Positions 1 through 7,292 of a stretch of DNA of 36,273 nt are shown in pieces. Each line of letters opens with the position of its first letter. Position 1 is the first letter of the stretch. This stretch comes from Propionibacteriaceae bacterium UBA5174 (GTDB taxonomy: Bacteria > Actinomycetota > Actinomycetes > Propionibacteriales > Propionibacteriaceae). Made by a program: the position numbers and the translations under genes. The notes under the pieces were generated by a model that had not been told where the DNA came from, did no database searches, and worked only from the letters and a program-made list of their open reading frames with translations. Location of the stretch: assembly GCA_002413345.1 (NCBI GenBank), contig DHWU01000070.1, positions 2,611 to 38,883 on the forward strand. Direction: 5' to 3'.

Positions 1-49
1 TCTCGAGGCGCTTCTCGCGCGGCAGATCGACCCCGATGAGGCGTGCCAT
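1..49 (-). CDS. rpsM: 30S ribosomal protein S13 (N-terminal fragment)
   Basis: Only the first 16 codons are inside the window. They read MARLIGVDLPREKRLE, which is the start of bacterial uS13, the head protein of the 30S subunit that contacts the P-site tRNA and the 50S bridge. An AAAGG Shine-Dalgarno-like motif lies about eight bases before the ATG. The order infA-rpmJ-rpsM on one strand is the usual actinobacterial arrangement, with rpsK, rpsD, rpoA and rplQ normally following beyond the window edge. Confidence 0.93.
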   Translation of the reverse strand, partial: MARLIGVDLPREKRLE

Positions 50-281
50 GTGCACTTACCTTTCAGGAAATCGAGCCGGTTTCACCCGGCCCGCGAAGGT
101 GTCTGGCGTGATGCGTCCCCTCGCCCGAATGGCGTGGGCCCCGGCCTTCGTCCGGGGGTGGATCACCAGCAATAAGCCCTGGTGGTTGCAATCACGTTGT
201 CTGGGTTATTCAGTTGTCAAGCTGCGAAAGCCTGGTGGTCCGCGTCTCGCACTTATCGGCGGGGCCTGGATGAGCCGAAGC
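50..281 (-). other. rpmJ-rpsM intergenic leader with a GC hairpin
   Basis: This 232-base gap between rpmJ and rpsM contains no convincing gene. On the minus strand a TTGACA hexamer (215-220) could be a -35 box, but no clear TAnnnT follows at the right distance. A hairpin with 6-bp arms (CCCCGG/CCGGGG, 139-157) lies about 90 bases before rpsM and has no T tract. It may be an attenuator or a processing site in the rpsM leader. The function is unknown. Confidence 0.35.
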
Positions 282-395
282 TCAGCCCTGGCGCTGCTTG
301 TGGCGCGGGTTTTCGCAGATCACCATCACGCGACCGTTCCGGCGGATCACCTTGCACTTTTCGCAAATCTTCTTGACGCTCGGCTGGACCTTCAT
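282..395 (-). CDS. rpmJ: 50S ribosomal protein L36
   Basis: A 37-residue protein beginning MKVQPSVKKICEKCK and ending NPRHKQRQG, the standard bL36 sequence. It is a small zinc-ribbon protein of the large subunit near the peptidyl transferase centre. The C-x2-C pair followed by a Cys and a His shows the zinc-binding (C+) form, so this is not the zinc-independent paralogue. A GAGGAG Shine-Dalgarno sits seven bases before the ATG. It lies directly downstream of infA. Confidence 0.96.
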   Translation of the reverse strand: MKVQPSVKKICEKCKVIRRNGRVMVICENPRHKQRQG

Positions 396-485
396 CGAGC
401 AACTCCTCGATTTATCGCCGAGCGCAGGACAGTGCCATCAGGCATGGCCCTGAGATCGGACTTGTGGTGGATTTCTTGCAGATGC

Positions 486-707
486 TTACCGGTACCGAAA
501 GACGATGCGTCCACGGGTCAGGTCAACAGGAGATAACTCAACGACGACACGGTCGGCCGGAATGATGCGGATGTAGTGCTGCCGCATCTTGCCGCTGATG
601 GTCGCTAACACCTTGTGCCCATTGGCCAGTTCCACCCGGAACATGGCATTCGGCAATGCTTCGACGACCGTTCCCTCGAGTTCGAGGACGCCTTCCTTTT
701 TCGCCAT
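486..707 (-). CDS. infA: Translation initiation factor IF-1
   Basis: 73 residues starting MAKKEGVLELEGTVVEALP, an S1-like OB-fold protein that binds the 30S A site during initiation. The conserved segments FRVELANGH, GKMRQHYIRI and LTRGRIVFRYR are all present and length is normal for the family. The ATG at 707 is preceded by GGGAG, and this start gives the universal MAK N-terminus. An in-frame TTG nine bases upstream is less likely. It heads the infA-rpmJ-rpsM run. Confidence 0.96.
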   Translation of the reverse strand: MAKKEGVLELEGTVVEALPNAMFRVELANGHKVLATISGKMRQHYIRIIPADRVVVELSPVDLTRGRIVFRYR

Positions 708-732
708 TACTCCCAATCGCTGTACTTAAGTG

Positions 733-756
733 GGCGCACGCGCCTGTGAGCACAGG
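733..756. promoter_or_regulatory. Two abutting palindromes in the infA upstream region
   Basis: GGCGCACGCGCC (733-744; arms GGCGC/GCGCC) runs into CCTGTGAGCACAGG (743-756; perfect 6-bp arms CCTGTG/CACAGG). They lie 26-49 bases upstream of the infA ATG, between infA and the divergent membrane-protein gene. The position suits an operator or leader hairpin for infA. No known regulator motif is recognised. Confidence 0.35.
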
Positions 757-854
757 TCATGCAAGGGACAACTGTACGCCAAGACGGCGAGCGTCCCCAA
801 ATCAGCCTTTTGGCCGAATCTGGGCGTAGCCTACCGTGCAGCATCAGCCTCGGC

Positions 855-1265
855 GTGGGAGTGGAATTGAAGCGCATCTTGACCACCTGGCCCTATGTGG
901 CTTTCGTCGTCGGTTTGTACTTGGGCTGGCTGGTGTTCGCGACCGCACCACTGGGCCTCAGTGCCGAAGATCAGACGAACTTGGCTTTGGTCTACAGCGG
1001 CACCTTGGCCCCATTTTCGATCGCTGGCGTCGGCGCTGTTTTCGCTCACCGCCGCGGCTACGACTGGGTGAGCGTGGTCGCTTGCGTGGTGACTTTCCTC
1101 CTGATTGGCACCGTGGGCGACCTGATCAGGTTTCAGCATCTGCCCGCTTGGGATTCGCTTCTCAGCGCCACGATCATCTACGGCTTAATCGCACACATCG
1201 GCATCGCGGCAACCCTCGGCATCAAGAAGCTGGGCGAGCCAACAAAGGCCGCGCGGCGGTCCTGA
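855..1265 (+). CDS. Small four-helix membrane protein, unknown function
   Basis: About 136 residues with four hydrophobic stretches that look like transmembrane helices, beginning at WPYVAFVVGLYLGW, LALVYSGTLAPFSIAG, WVSVVACVVTFLLIG and SLLSATIIYGLIAHIG. Short charged ends suggest both termini may be cytoplasmic. I do not recognise a family. The start is uncertain: the frame is open from 759, but the hydrophobic core begins just after in-frame GTG codons at 855 and 861 and a TTG at 867, and none has a strong Shine-Dalgarno. A TAGCCT box at 827-832 could be the -10. The gene sits between infA (divergent) and helD (same strand). Confidence 0.65.
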   Translation: MGVELKRILTTWPYVAFVVGLYLGWLVFATAPLGLSAEDQTNLALVYSGTLAPFSIAGVGAVFAHRRGYDWVSVVACVVTFLLIGTVGDLIRFQHLPAWDSLLSATIIYGLIAHIGIAATLGIKKLGEPTKAARRS

Positions 1266-1278
1266 AGAAGATCAGCAA

Positions 1279-1291
1279 GCCAAATTTTGGC
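1279..1291. promoter_or_regulatory. Perfect palindrome upstream of helD
   Basis: GCCAAATTTTGGC has 6-bp arms around a single central T. It lies about 50 bases before the predicted helD transcription start, a position suited to an operator. It does not resemble the rifamycin-associated element known upstream of some actinobacterial helR genes. Confidence 0.35.
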
Positions 1292-1321
1292 ATCTCAGCG
1301 AGATCAGCCAACGATTCGGCG

Positions 1322-1354
1322 TAAAGTAGTCCGTCGCGCACCTTGGCAGAAGGA
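1322..1354 (+). promoter_or_regulatory. helD -10 box and Shine-Dalgarno
   Basis: TAAAGT at 1322-1327 fits a sigma-70-type -10, with a start expected near 1334. AGAAGGA at 1348-1354 is a strong ribosome binding site six bases before GTG 1361, which makes that GTG the preferred start over the in-frame TTG at 1343. No clear -35 is visible. Confidence 0.5.
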
Positions 1355-1360
1355 CGACTA

Positions 1361-3520
1361 GTGGATTCAGCTGTGCCGACACCCAACGCACTCGAACATG
1401 AGCTTGCAATCGAGCAGGCGCACGTAGACCTCGTCTACAAGCATCTGAAGAAGGCAACCAAGTCAGCCAAAAAGGTCGCTGCCCATGGGCAGCAGATCTT
1501 CCAATCCGACCGGCAAACCTGGGTTCGTGAGGAGGATGGCACCGCTTTGTTCGAGCGGGACGCGTTCGCTTTCGCCGCCGCTCGCCGACTTGCTGAACTC
1601 GATGCTGAACATGAAGGCCTCGTATTCGGACGCCTCGACCACACCGACGCCGAGATTCGCTACATCGGCCGAATCGGCGTCCGTGACGACGACTACGAAC
1701 CACTAGTAATCGATTGGCGGGCCCGCGCAGCCGAACCGTTCTACCGGGCCACCGCGTCCAACCCAATGGAGGTGGTGCGCCGCCGGGTGTTGCGCTGCCG
1801 CAATGACATTGTGACCGGCATCGAGGATGACCTCCTCGACGCTGACGCCCCCCACGCCGACCTGCCCATCATCGGCGAAGGCGCACTGATGGCGGCTTTG
1901 AAGCGCGCCCGCGGACCGCGAATGCGCGACATTGTGGCGACCATCCAGGGCGAACAAGATGAGGCGATCCGCGCCGACTACCGTGGTGTCACGGTGATTG
2001 CGGGCGGGCCGGGAACAGGCAAGACGGTGGTCGCCCTGCACCGCGCGGCGTACCTGCTCTATTCCAACCGACGGCGGTTCGAGCGTGGCGGAATCCTGGT
2101 GGTCGGCCCATCCGGAATGTTCATGAACTACATCGAACGCGTGTTGCCATCCTTGGGCGAAGACTCGGTGGTGCTGCGTCCGATCGGTGGGGTGGCCGTC
2201 GATTCACTCGGACTGAGCGCGGCGCGCATCGATTCGGCCGAAGCCGCCGTAATCAAGGGCAGCTTGCGAATGCTGGAACTGCTGAAACGCCTAGTCAATC
2301 TGCCCTTAAGTGACGCCCCGAAGTTGCTGGTCACGGTCAAGGGCGAAGCGCTCCGACTCGAGACCGGCGAGATCGCCAGGATTCGCCGCGAGGTGCTGTC
2401 CCGCAACAAGGTGAACAGCGGGCGTAATGCCGCTCAGGCCGCCGTCCTGGCGGCGTTGTATGCCAAGCTGCCAGAAGACGTTGGGCTCGATTTCGAGATC
2501 TTCAGCGAGTTGATCACCGACGCCGCGTCCTATCGAATGTTCTTGCAGGAATGGTGGCCAGACCTGGAAGCCGCCGATGTCTTGCGGCGTCTAGCCGACC
2601 CAAAGGTGGTCGTCCGAGTTGCTGATGGCCTGTTTGACGCTGGCGAACAGGCAGAACTGGCCGCATCTCTTGCTTTCCCGGATTGGTCAGTGGCCGACAC
2701 CGCACTACTAGACGAGTTGCTCGAGATCCTTGGCCCGATTGTCCCGGAAGAACCAGAGGACCCACTGATCTTCCTGCCTGATGGCACCGAAATGAGCGAA
2801 ATCGTCACCACCGCCGACCGGCTCAGCCACCACCGCGAGGTCGACCCAGACGACGTGAGTCACGACACCTTTGCCCACGTGCTGGTGGATGAGGCCCAAG
2901 ACATTTCCCCGATGCAATGGCGAATGCTTCGCCGCCGTGGCTCGGAGGCGAGTTGGACCATCGTTGGCGATCCGGCCCAAAGCTCCTGGCCAGATCTGAA
3001 CGAGACTGATCGGGCGCTGACCGATCTGATCGGCAAGGCCCCAAACCGGAAGTTTCGGCTGAGCACGAACTACCGCAGCCCGGCCGAAGTGTTCGATCTT
3101 GCCGCCCGAGTGGTGCAACGCGAGTTCCCCGGCGCCGATCTGCCGAATGCGGTACGTACCACCGGCTTTGACCCGCTGCTGCTTGATGTTTCCGAAGATC
3201 AACTCGCCGAACGGTTAGAGCAGGTGCTAACCGACCTGCTCGACCAAGTGGCAGGCACCATCGGGGTGATCGCCCCACCCTCACGGCTGGACGGCCTGGC
3301 CGCGGCCAGCGCAGTCACTGCGGCCAATGCTGATCGGATCAGCTTTATCAGCCCGCTCAACGCCAAAGGCCTCGAATACGACGGCGTCGTGGTGCTAGCC
3401 CCAGACGAGGTGGTGGCACAGTCTCCCGGTGGGCCACGGGTGCTCTATGTGGCCCTTACTCGGCCCACCCAACGGCTGGTCACTATCGATGTGGGTGGCG
3501 CTGGTAGCTGGCGTCCGTAG
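1361..3520 (+). CDS. helD: HelD-type UvrD/Rep superfamily RNA polymerase-associated ATPase
   Basis: 719 residues of the HelD family. These SF1 helicase-like ATPases bind RNA polymerase, push into its channels and release stalled or rifampicin-bound enzyme. An N-terminal helical segment (about residues 8-60) matches the coiled coil that enters the secondary channel. Visible motifs are Walker A GGPGTGKT (about 215), motif II LVDEAQD (about 508), motif III IVGDPAQSSWPD, motif IV NYRSPAEVFDL, motif V NAKGLEYDGVVVL and motif VI YVALTRPTQRL. Length fits mycobacterial HelD. It is monocistronic, with metF convergent downstream. Whether it is a housekeeping HelD or a HelR-like rifamycin resistance protein cannot be told from sequence alone; no rifamycin-associated element was seen. 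Confidence 0.88.
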   Translation: MDSAVPTPNALEHELAIEQAHVDLVYKHLKKATKSAKKVAAHGQQIFQSDRQTWVREEDGTALFERDAFAFAAARRLAELDAEHEGLVFGRLDHTDAEIRYIGRIGVRDDDYEPLVIDWRARAAEPFYRATASNPMEVVRRRVLRCRNDIVTGIEDDLLDADAPHADLPIIGEGALMAALKRARGPRMRDIVATIQGEQDEAIRADYRGVTVIAGGPGTGKTVVALHRAAYLLYSNRRRFERGGILVVGPSGMFMNYIERVLPSLGEDSVVLRPIGGVAVDSLGLSAARIDSAEAAVIKGSLRMLELLKRLVNLPLSDAPKLLVTVKGEALRLETGEIARIRREVLSRNKVNSGRNAAQAAVLAALYAKLPEDVGLDFEIFSELITDAASYRMFLQEWWPDLEAADVLRRLADPKVVVRVADGLFDAGEQAELAASLAFPDWSVADTALLDELLEILGPIVPEEPEDPLIFLPDGTEMSEIVTTADRLSHHREVDPDDVSHDTFAHVLVDEAQDISPMQWRMLRRRGSEASWTIVGDPAQSSWPDLNETDRALTDLIGKAPNRKFRLSTNYRSPAEVFDLAARVVQREFPGADLPNAVRTTGFDPLLLDVSEDQLAERLEQVLTDLLDQVAGTIGVIAPPSRLDGLAAASAVTAANADRISFISPLNAKGLEYDGVVVLAPDEVVAQSPGGPRVLYVALTRPTQRLVTIDVGGAGSWRP

Positions 3521-3559
3521 CCAGGGCGACTTACTCAACTGCCTGGCGCGATCATCGAG

Positions 3560-4456
3560 TCAGCCCTTTTTTGATTTGCGCAATCGTCCCAAGATCTCGG
3601 CGGTGGCCCGAGATCGGTTTTGGGTGAAGAACTGCAATCCCGGCGCTCCGCCGGCCAGCAGGGTGTCGCACAACTCGACCGCGATCTCGACCCCAACCTC
3701 ACGCACGGCGACCGGATCGTCAGCCACTGCGCGCAACCGGGACACCACGGCTTCGGGCAAGTCAGCGCCAGAGAAAGTGGCGAATCGCTCTATCTGGGAG
3801 ATGTTGGTCACCGGCATAATCCCGGCGATGATGGGCAAGTCGCAGCCCAACCGGCGCACTCGTTCCACCAGCCTGAAATACGCGTCGGCATCAAAGAACA
3901 ACTGGGTGATCGCAAACTCAGCCCCAGCTTGCTCCTTCTCGGCCAAAATCTGAGCGTCGAGATCGAAGTCGTGCCGGTCCGGATGCCCATCTGGGAAAGC
4001 CCCAACCCCCACACAGAAATCGCCGGAAGCTTTGACAAGCTTCACCAACTCCGTGGCGTTGTCCAGACCCTCTGGGTGGCGTTGCCAAGGTGCGGTCGGA
4101 CCACCGGGTGGATCACCTCGAACCGCCAAGATGTGACCAACCCCAGCCTCGGTATAGGCAGCCAGCGCACCTTCAAGCTCGGCGACCGTCTGGCTGACAC
4201 AGGTCAGGTGACCCACGGTGATTGCATCGCTGCGCTGGTGGATCACCTTGGTGGCATCGATCGTGCGCTCCCGACTGGAACCGGTAGCGCCGTAGGTCAC
4301 CGAGACAAAGTCCGGACGCAACGGCTGCAGCGAACTGATCGCGTCCAACAACGCAGTAGTGCCCAGGTCGTCTTTGGGCGGGAAAAACTCGAACGACATC
4401 GTCGAGTGCTGGCCTTGGCTGAGCAGCTCGGCAACTGTCGTGCGGGTCGGTGACAT
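3560..4456 (-). CDS. metF: 5,10-methylenetetrahydrofolate reductase
   Basis: 298 residues of MTHFR, the FAD enzyme that reduces 5,10-methylene-THF to 5-methyl-THF for methionine synthesis. FEFFPPK near residue 22 carries the catalytic Glu. LAVRGDPPGG, FAITQLFFDADAYFRL and IIAGIMPVTN are typical folate- and FAD-binding segments, and FFTQNRS is close to the end. Length matches bacterial MetF without a regulatory domain. The transcript appears leaderless: TAGCCT lies seven bases before the ATG. It is divergent from the polyprenyl synthase, as in Rv2172c/Rv2173. Confidence 0.95.
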   Translation of the reverse strand: MSPTRTTVAELLSQGQHSTMSFEFFPPKDDLGTTALLDAISSLQPLRPDFVSVTYGATGSSRERTIDATKVIHQRSDAITVGHLTCVSQTVAELEGALAAYTEAGVGHILAVRGDPPGGPTAPWQRHPEGLDNATELVKLVKASGDFCVGVGAFPDGHPDRHDFDLDAQILAEKEQAGAEFAITQLFFDADAYFRLVERVRRLGCDLPIIAGIMPVTNISQIERFATFSGADLPEAVVSRLRAVADDPVAVREVGVEIAVELCDTLLAGGAPGLQFFTQNRSRATAEILGRLRKSKKG

Positions 4457-4463
4457 GCGGCTA

Positions 4464-4469
4464 AGGCTA
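4464..4469 (-). promoter_or_regulatory. Leaderless-type -10 box of metF
   Basis: On the minus strand TAGCCT is followed by seven bases and then the metF ATG at 4456, so the transcript should start at or near the A of the start codon. There is no Shine-Dalgarno. Confidence 0.6.
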
Positions 4470-4525
4470 GGCCAGAAGCAAGATCCGGGGCGAACCCAGA
4501 CTGAACTGGGGGCAGTTGAACGGTC

Positions 4526-4531
4526 TAGGCT
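4526..4531 (+). promoter_or_regulatory. Leaderless-type -10 box of the polyprenyl synthase gene
   Basis: TAGGCT followed by six bases and GTG 4538. There is no ribosome binding site, so a leaderless mRNA is expected. The region 4457-4537 holds both divergent promoters. Confidence 0.6.
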
Positions 4532-4537
4532 CAGAGC

Positions 4538-5635
4538 GTGTTGACGCCCAATCCTTCCGATCCGCTGTCGAGCGACTTTCGAGCTCGCGTCGGTTCCGAG
4601 ATTTCGACCTACCTCGACGGACGTGCCACTGTGCTCGCAGAGCTGGGTCCCGAAACCGCCGAGGTGATCGGCTTGGCTAGGGCCTTCACCACCGGTGGCA
4701 AGCGGGTGCGGCCAGCATTCTGTTGCTGGGGCTATCTAGCCGCCACCGGTGGCACCACCGTGCCAGCTTCGGTACTGCAAGCCGCTGCCAGTCTTGATGT
4801 GCTTCATGTGGCGGCATTGGTTCATGACGATGTGATGGACGGATCAGACACTCGCCGCGGACTTCCAGCAGCCCACGTCCAGCTGGAACGTTGGCATGCC
4901 GCCGAATCCCGGCGCGGATCAACGCAAGCCTTTGGCCGGGCTGGGGCGATCCTGTTAGGCGATCTGCTGTTGCTGTGGTCGGCCGAAATGTTTACCTCCT
5001 GCGGTGCTGAACGGCTGGATCGGGCGGCGCCGTTGGCCGCCTTAGTTCGCGAAGAGGTCAACGCGGGCCAGTTTCTTGATGTCACCGCGCAAACCCGGTC
5101 GCCATTAAGTGCACGCAGCGATCCAACGTCGGTGATCGACCAGATCCAGCGGGTGGTGGAGTACAAAACAGCTCGGTACACCGTGATCCGTCCGTTGCAG
5201 ATTGGTGCCGCCTTGGGCGGTGGCAGCCCTGAGCTCTTGGACGGCCTGGCTCGGTTCGGTTCTCCTTTGGGCCGCGCGTTTCAGTACCGCGATGACGTAT
5301 TGGGCGTGTTCGGCGACGAAGCGGTCACCGGCAAACCCGCCGGTGACGACCTTCGCGAGGGCAAACTCACCGTTTTGATCGCCAAGACAATGATGCTGGC
5401 CACTTCAGCCCAGGCCACCGAACTGGACGCCTTGTTGGGCCGACCGCTGAGCGCTGAAGAAGTGGCTCGAGCTCAGGGGATCATCACCGATTCGGGCGCT
5501 TTGGCCGCCGCTGAGGCCGAGATTGAAGCTGACGCCGCCACTGCGCTGGCCGAATTGCGTTTGGCTGGTCTGCCGATCGCCGCCACCACCGCCTTGACCG
5601 AATTGGTTCGCCTGGCCACCCAGCGAAGTGCCTGA
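4538..5635 (+). CDS. idsA: Polyprenyl (geranylgeranyl-type) diphosphate synthase
   Basis: 365 residues of the trans-isoprenyl diphosphate synthase family, which condense isopentenyl diphosphate with allylic diphosphates to make C15-C20 or longer precursors for quinones, carotenoids or carrier lipids. The first Asp-rich motif is HDDVMDGSDTRRG (DDVMD at 97-101). The second is DDVLGVFGD (about 252-260), and GGKRVRPAF is the substrate-binding segment near 50-60. Two Leu/Val residues at the fifth and fourth positions before the first motif suggest no bulky chain stop, but chain length cannot be fixed from sequence. Start GTG 4538 follows a leaderless promoter. It is syntenic with M. tuberculosis idsA2. 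Confidence 0.88.
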   Translation: MLTPNPSDPLSSDFRARVGSEISTYLDGRATVLAELGPETAEVIGLARAFTTGGKRVRPAFCCWGYLAATGGTTVPASVLQAAASLDVLHVAALVHDDVMDGSDTRRGLPAAHVQLERWHAAESRRGSTQAFGRAGAILLGDLLLLWSAEMFTSCGAERLDRAAPLAALVREEVNAGQFLDVTAQTRSPLSARSDPTSVIDQIQRVVEYKTARYTVIRPLQIGAALGGGSPELLDGLARFGSPLGRAFQYRDDVLGVFGDEAVTGKPAGDDLREGKLTVLIAKTMMLATSAQATELDALLGRPLSAEEVARAQGIITDSGALAAAEAEIEADAATALAELRLAGLPIAATTALTELVRLATQRSA

Positions 5636-5656
5636 GCCATCTCCGATGGCCCAGGC
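5630..5656. terminator. Hairpin between convergent genes
   Basis: GCCTG-a-GCCAT / ATGGC-c-CAGGC, two 5-bp arms around one mismatch with a 5-base loop, overlapping the polyprenyl synthase stop codon. The downstream run is only moderately T-rich. It probably ends transcription from both converging genes. Confidence 0.5.
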
Positions 5657-5663
5657 TTCGTTC

Positions 5664-6269
5664 CTACTGGGGCAACTGCCCCGGCAGGATGTGCTGTTCG
5701 CGAGCCGGGAAGCCCGCATCAAATTCGAGCAGTCGGGCCGGATCAACGTCGAAGGCGGCTGATTCAATCAACCGCCCTGACACCTCGCCCAACCCTCCTG
5801 GTCGCAGCTCGATGCCCATGAAGGCATCAAAGTTGAGCCCATCAGGGGTGGTCACCGCCCAGGTATCGGCATTCTGGAAGCCGAACCGGTGGTAGTACGC
5901 CGGGTCCCCGTAAAGGAACGCGCCGCTGAACCCGTCCTGCTCGGCGCGGGCCAGAGCGAAGCTCAGTAGTTGACTGCCGATGCCGCAACCTTGGGAATCG
6001 GGACGGACCGCCAGCGGACCCAGATAGAGCATTTCCTGAGGTTCCTGGTGATCGGAGATCACCTGAGCGCGGGTTGCGATCAGGCAACCGAGCAATTCCC
6101 CACCGGCTTCGGCGACCAAATCGAGCACTAACTCCGGAGAAGTCCGCACCTGGTTCACGATCAGGTGCTCCACGCAACCGGGTCGGTAGCGATCCCAGAA
6201 GGCATCCCGGACCAGTGCCTCACACTGGCGATACTCAAACGGATGCTCGGGGCGAATATTGATTTTCAC
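5664..6269 (-). CDS. GNAT family N-acetyltransferase (YhbS-like)
   Basis: About 201 residues of the GCN5-related fold. Motif A reads LGPLAVRPDSQGCGIGSQLL, with QGCGIG as the acetyl-CoA pyrophosphate loop. GDPAYYHRFGF and a second half ending in GIELRPGGL resemble COG3153 (YhbS-like) proteins. Substrate unknown. I chose GTG 6269, giving MKINIRPEHPFEYRQCEALV where the fold begins. The frame stays open to a GTG at 6332, but the extra 21 residues are not family-like. An AGGA motif lies nine bases upstream. It is convergent with the polyprenyl synthase and follows the thiE terminator. Confidence 0.8.
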   Translation of the reverse strand: MKINIRPEHPFEYRQCEALVRDAFWDRYRPGCVEHLIVNQVRTSPELVLDLVAEAGGELLGCLIATRAQVISDHQEPQEMLYLGPLAVRPDSQGCGIGSQLLSFALARAEQDGFSGAFLYGDPAYYHRFGFQNADTWAVTTPDGLNFDAFMGIELRPGGLGEVSGRLIESAAFDVDPARLLEFDAGFPAREQHILPGQLPQ

Positions 6270-6364
6270 GATGCTGATCCTGTTCTGGCGCGACGGCGCC
6301 AACACTTGGAAATCAGGGTTGTTTTTGGACACCCGGCTGAATCCGGGTCACCCAATAGGCACAC

Positions 6365-6410
6365 AAAAGTCAGGTCTGCGTCGCCTTGGCGTCCGCGACT
6401 AGACCCTGAC
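6365..6410 (-). terminator. Intrinsic terminator of thiE
   Basis: On the minus strand GTCAGG-g-TCT-a-GTCGC pairs with GCGAC-gc-AGA-CCTGAC around a 10-base loop and is followed by TTTTGTGT. It lies about 85 bases after the thiE-like stop, so it separates that gene from the acetyltransferase. Confidence 0.6.
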
Positions 6411-6494
6411 CAACATCGTGAGATTCTGCATGCGCGATCAGCCTGCCACGGCACTGGCGATTCGAGCAAAGTCAGCCAGGCGCGCTGCAGGGGC

Positions 6495-7181
6495 TCAGAC
6501 CTCAGGGCCAAGATCGTCCTGCCACGCCTGCAGCAATCGGTCTTTCAAAGCCACCGCGGCCGCTGTCGGATCGGACGCAGCAGTTATCGCTCGGGTCACG
6601 CCAACCCGCCGAGCTCCAGCGGCCAGCACCTCGGCGAGGTTTTCCAAGTTGACCCCACCCACAGCGAACCATGGCTTGGCCGAAGCATCAGCTGGCGAAG
6701 CGACGGTGGCCGCGTAGCGGACTAGGCCAAGCCCAGCCTCGCCGACACCAACAGAGTTGAAGACTGGGCTGATGGTGAAGAAGTCCACCTCCGGATCGGC
6801 TATCGCCGCATCCACCAAAGCTGGCGAATGACAGGAGCGTCCGACCAGCGCCCACTGACTCAGGCTCGGGCGAGCCGCCGCGGCCGGCCCATCCATCGCC
6901 GAAAGCTGCAATAGATCAACACCGGCTTTGGCGGCAATTTCAGCGGACCCATAACCGCTCACCAACCGATTGGTGCCAGCAGCAACCTGCTGAATCGAAC
7001 TCAGCGCCGACACCTGGTCTGACTTGGTTGCCCGAGGCTCGCGAAGCTGGACGATATCGACACCGCCAGCGAAACTTGCGCGCACCAAGCCCGCCAAATC
7101 ACCAGTAGCAGCGCGCGAATCGGCGATCAGCATCAACTTGGCAGACTTCAATCGAGTTGCTAGTCCCCATAGTGCGGTCAC
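6495..7181 (-). CDS. thiE: ThiE-like TIM-barrel protein, probably catalytically eroded
   Basis: 228 residues aligning along their length with thiamine-phosphate synthase. QLREP, GRSCHS, a DFFTISPVF segment, GLGLVRYAA, WFAVGGV and GARRVGVTRAI match ThiE in order. However, the Asn-Asp pair that starts the Mg2+ site is replaced by SGY (LVSGYGSAEI). The pyrophosphate-binding PTPTK segment after PVF is NSVGVGEAG, without Thr or Lys. The second acidic ligand appears kept (SAMD). It may therefore not make thiamine phosphate; the name reflects ancestry. Start GTG 7181 has a leaderless TACTCT box. No thiamine riboswitch was seen. It is divergent from the kinase. Confidence 0.7.
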   Translation of the reverse strand: MTALWGLATRLKSAKLMLIADSRAATGDLAGLVRASFAGGVDIVQLREPRATKSDQVSALSSIQQVAAGTNRLVSGYGSAEIAAKAGVDLLQLSAMDGPAAAARPSLSQWALVGRSCHSPALVDAAIADPEVDFFTISPVFNSVGVGEAGLGLVRYAATVASPADASAKPWFAVGGVNLENLAEVLAAGARRVGVTRAITAASDPTAAAVALKDRLLQAWQDDLGPEV

Positions 7182-7187
7182 CGCCTC

Positions 7188-7193
7188 AGAGTA
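7188..7193 (-). promoter_or_regulatory. Leaderless-type -10 box of thiE
   Basis: Minus-strand TACTCT, then six bases, then GTG 7181. Confidence 0.5.
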
Positions 7194-7234
7194 ATGCCGC
7201 GGCGGGTTGGAAGGAGTGGGTTTCCTGCTGCCTC

Positions 7235-7240
7235 TACAAT
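7235..7240 (+). promoter_or_regulatory. Putative -10 box of the PASTA kinase gene
   Basis: TACAAT, a near-consensus -10, lies about 55 bases before the kinase ATG. No good -35 is visible at 17 bases. GGAG at 7280-7283 provides a ribosome binding site nine bases from ATG 7293. Confidence 0.45.
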
Positions 7241-7292
7241 CTGCAGTAAGTCTGGAACAACCGCCTTCCCGACTGTTGCGGAGCTACTACAG

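Noticed and set aside
3620..4453. 277-codon plus-strand frame opposite metF
   Set aside because: metF is complete with all motifs; the plus-strand translation has no domain and a composition typical of a shadow.
6270..7292. Thiamine pyrophosphate riboswitch for the ThiE-like gene
   Set aside because: Neither strand around the gene shows the conserved CTGAGA and ACCTGA...GGATAATGCC blocks, and the start is leaderless.
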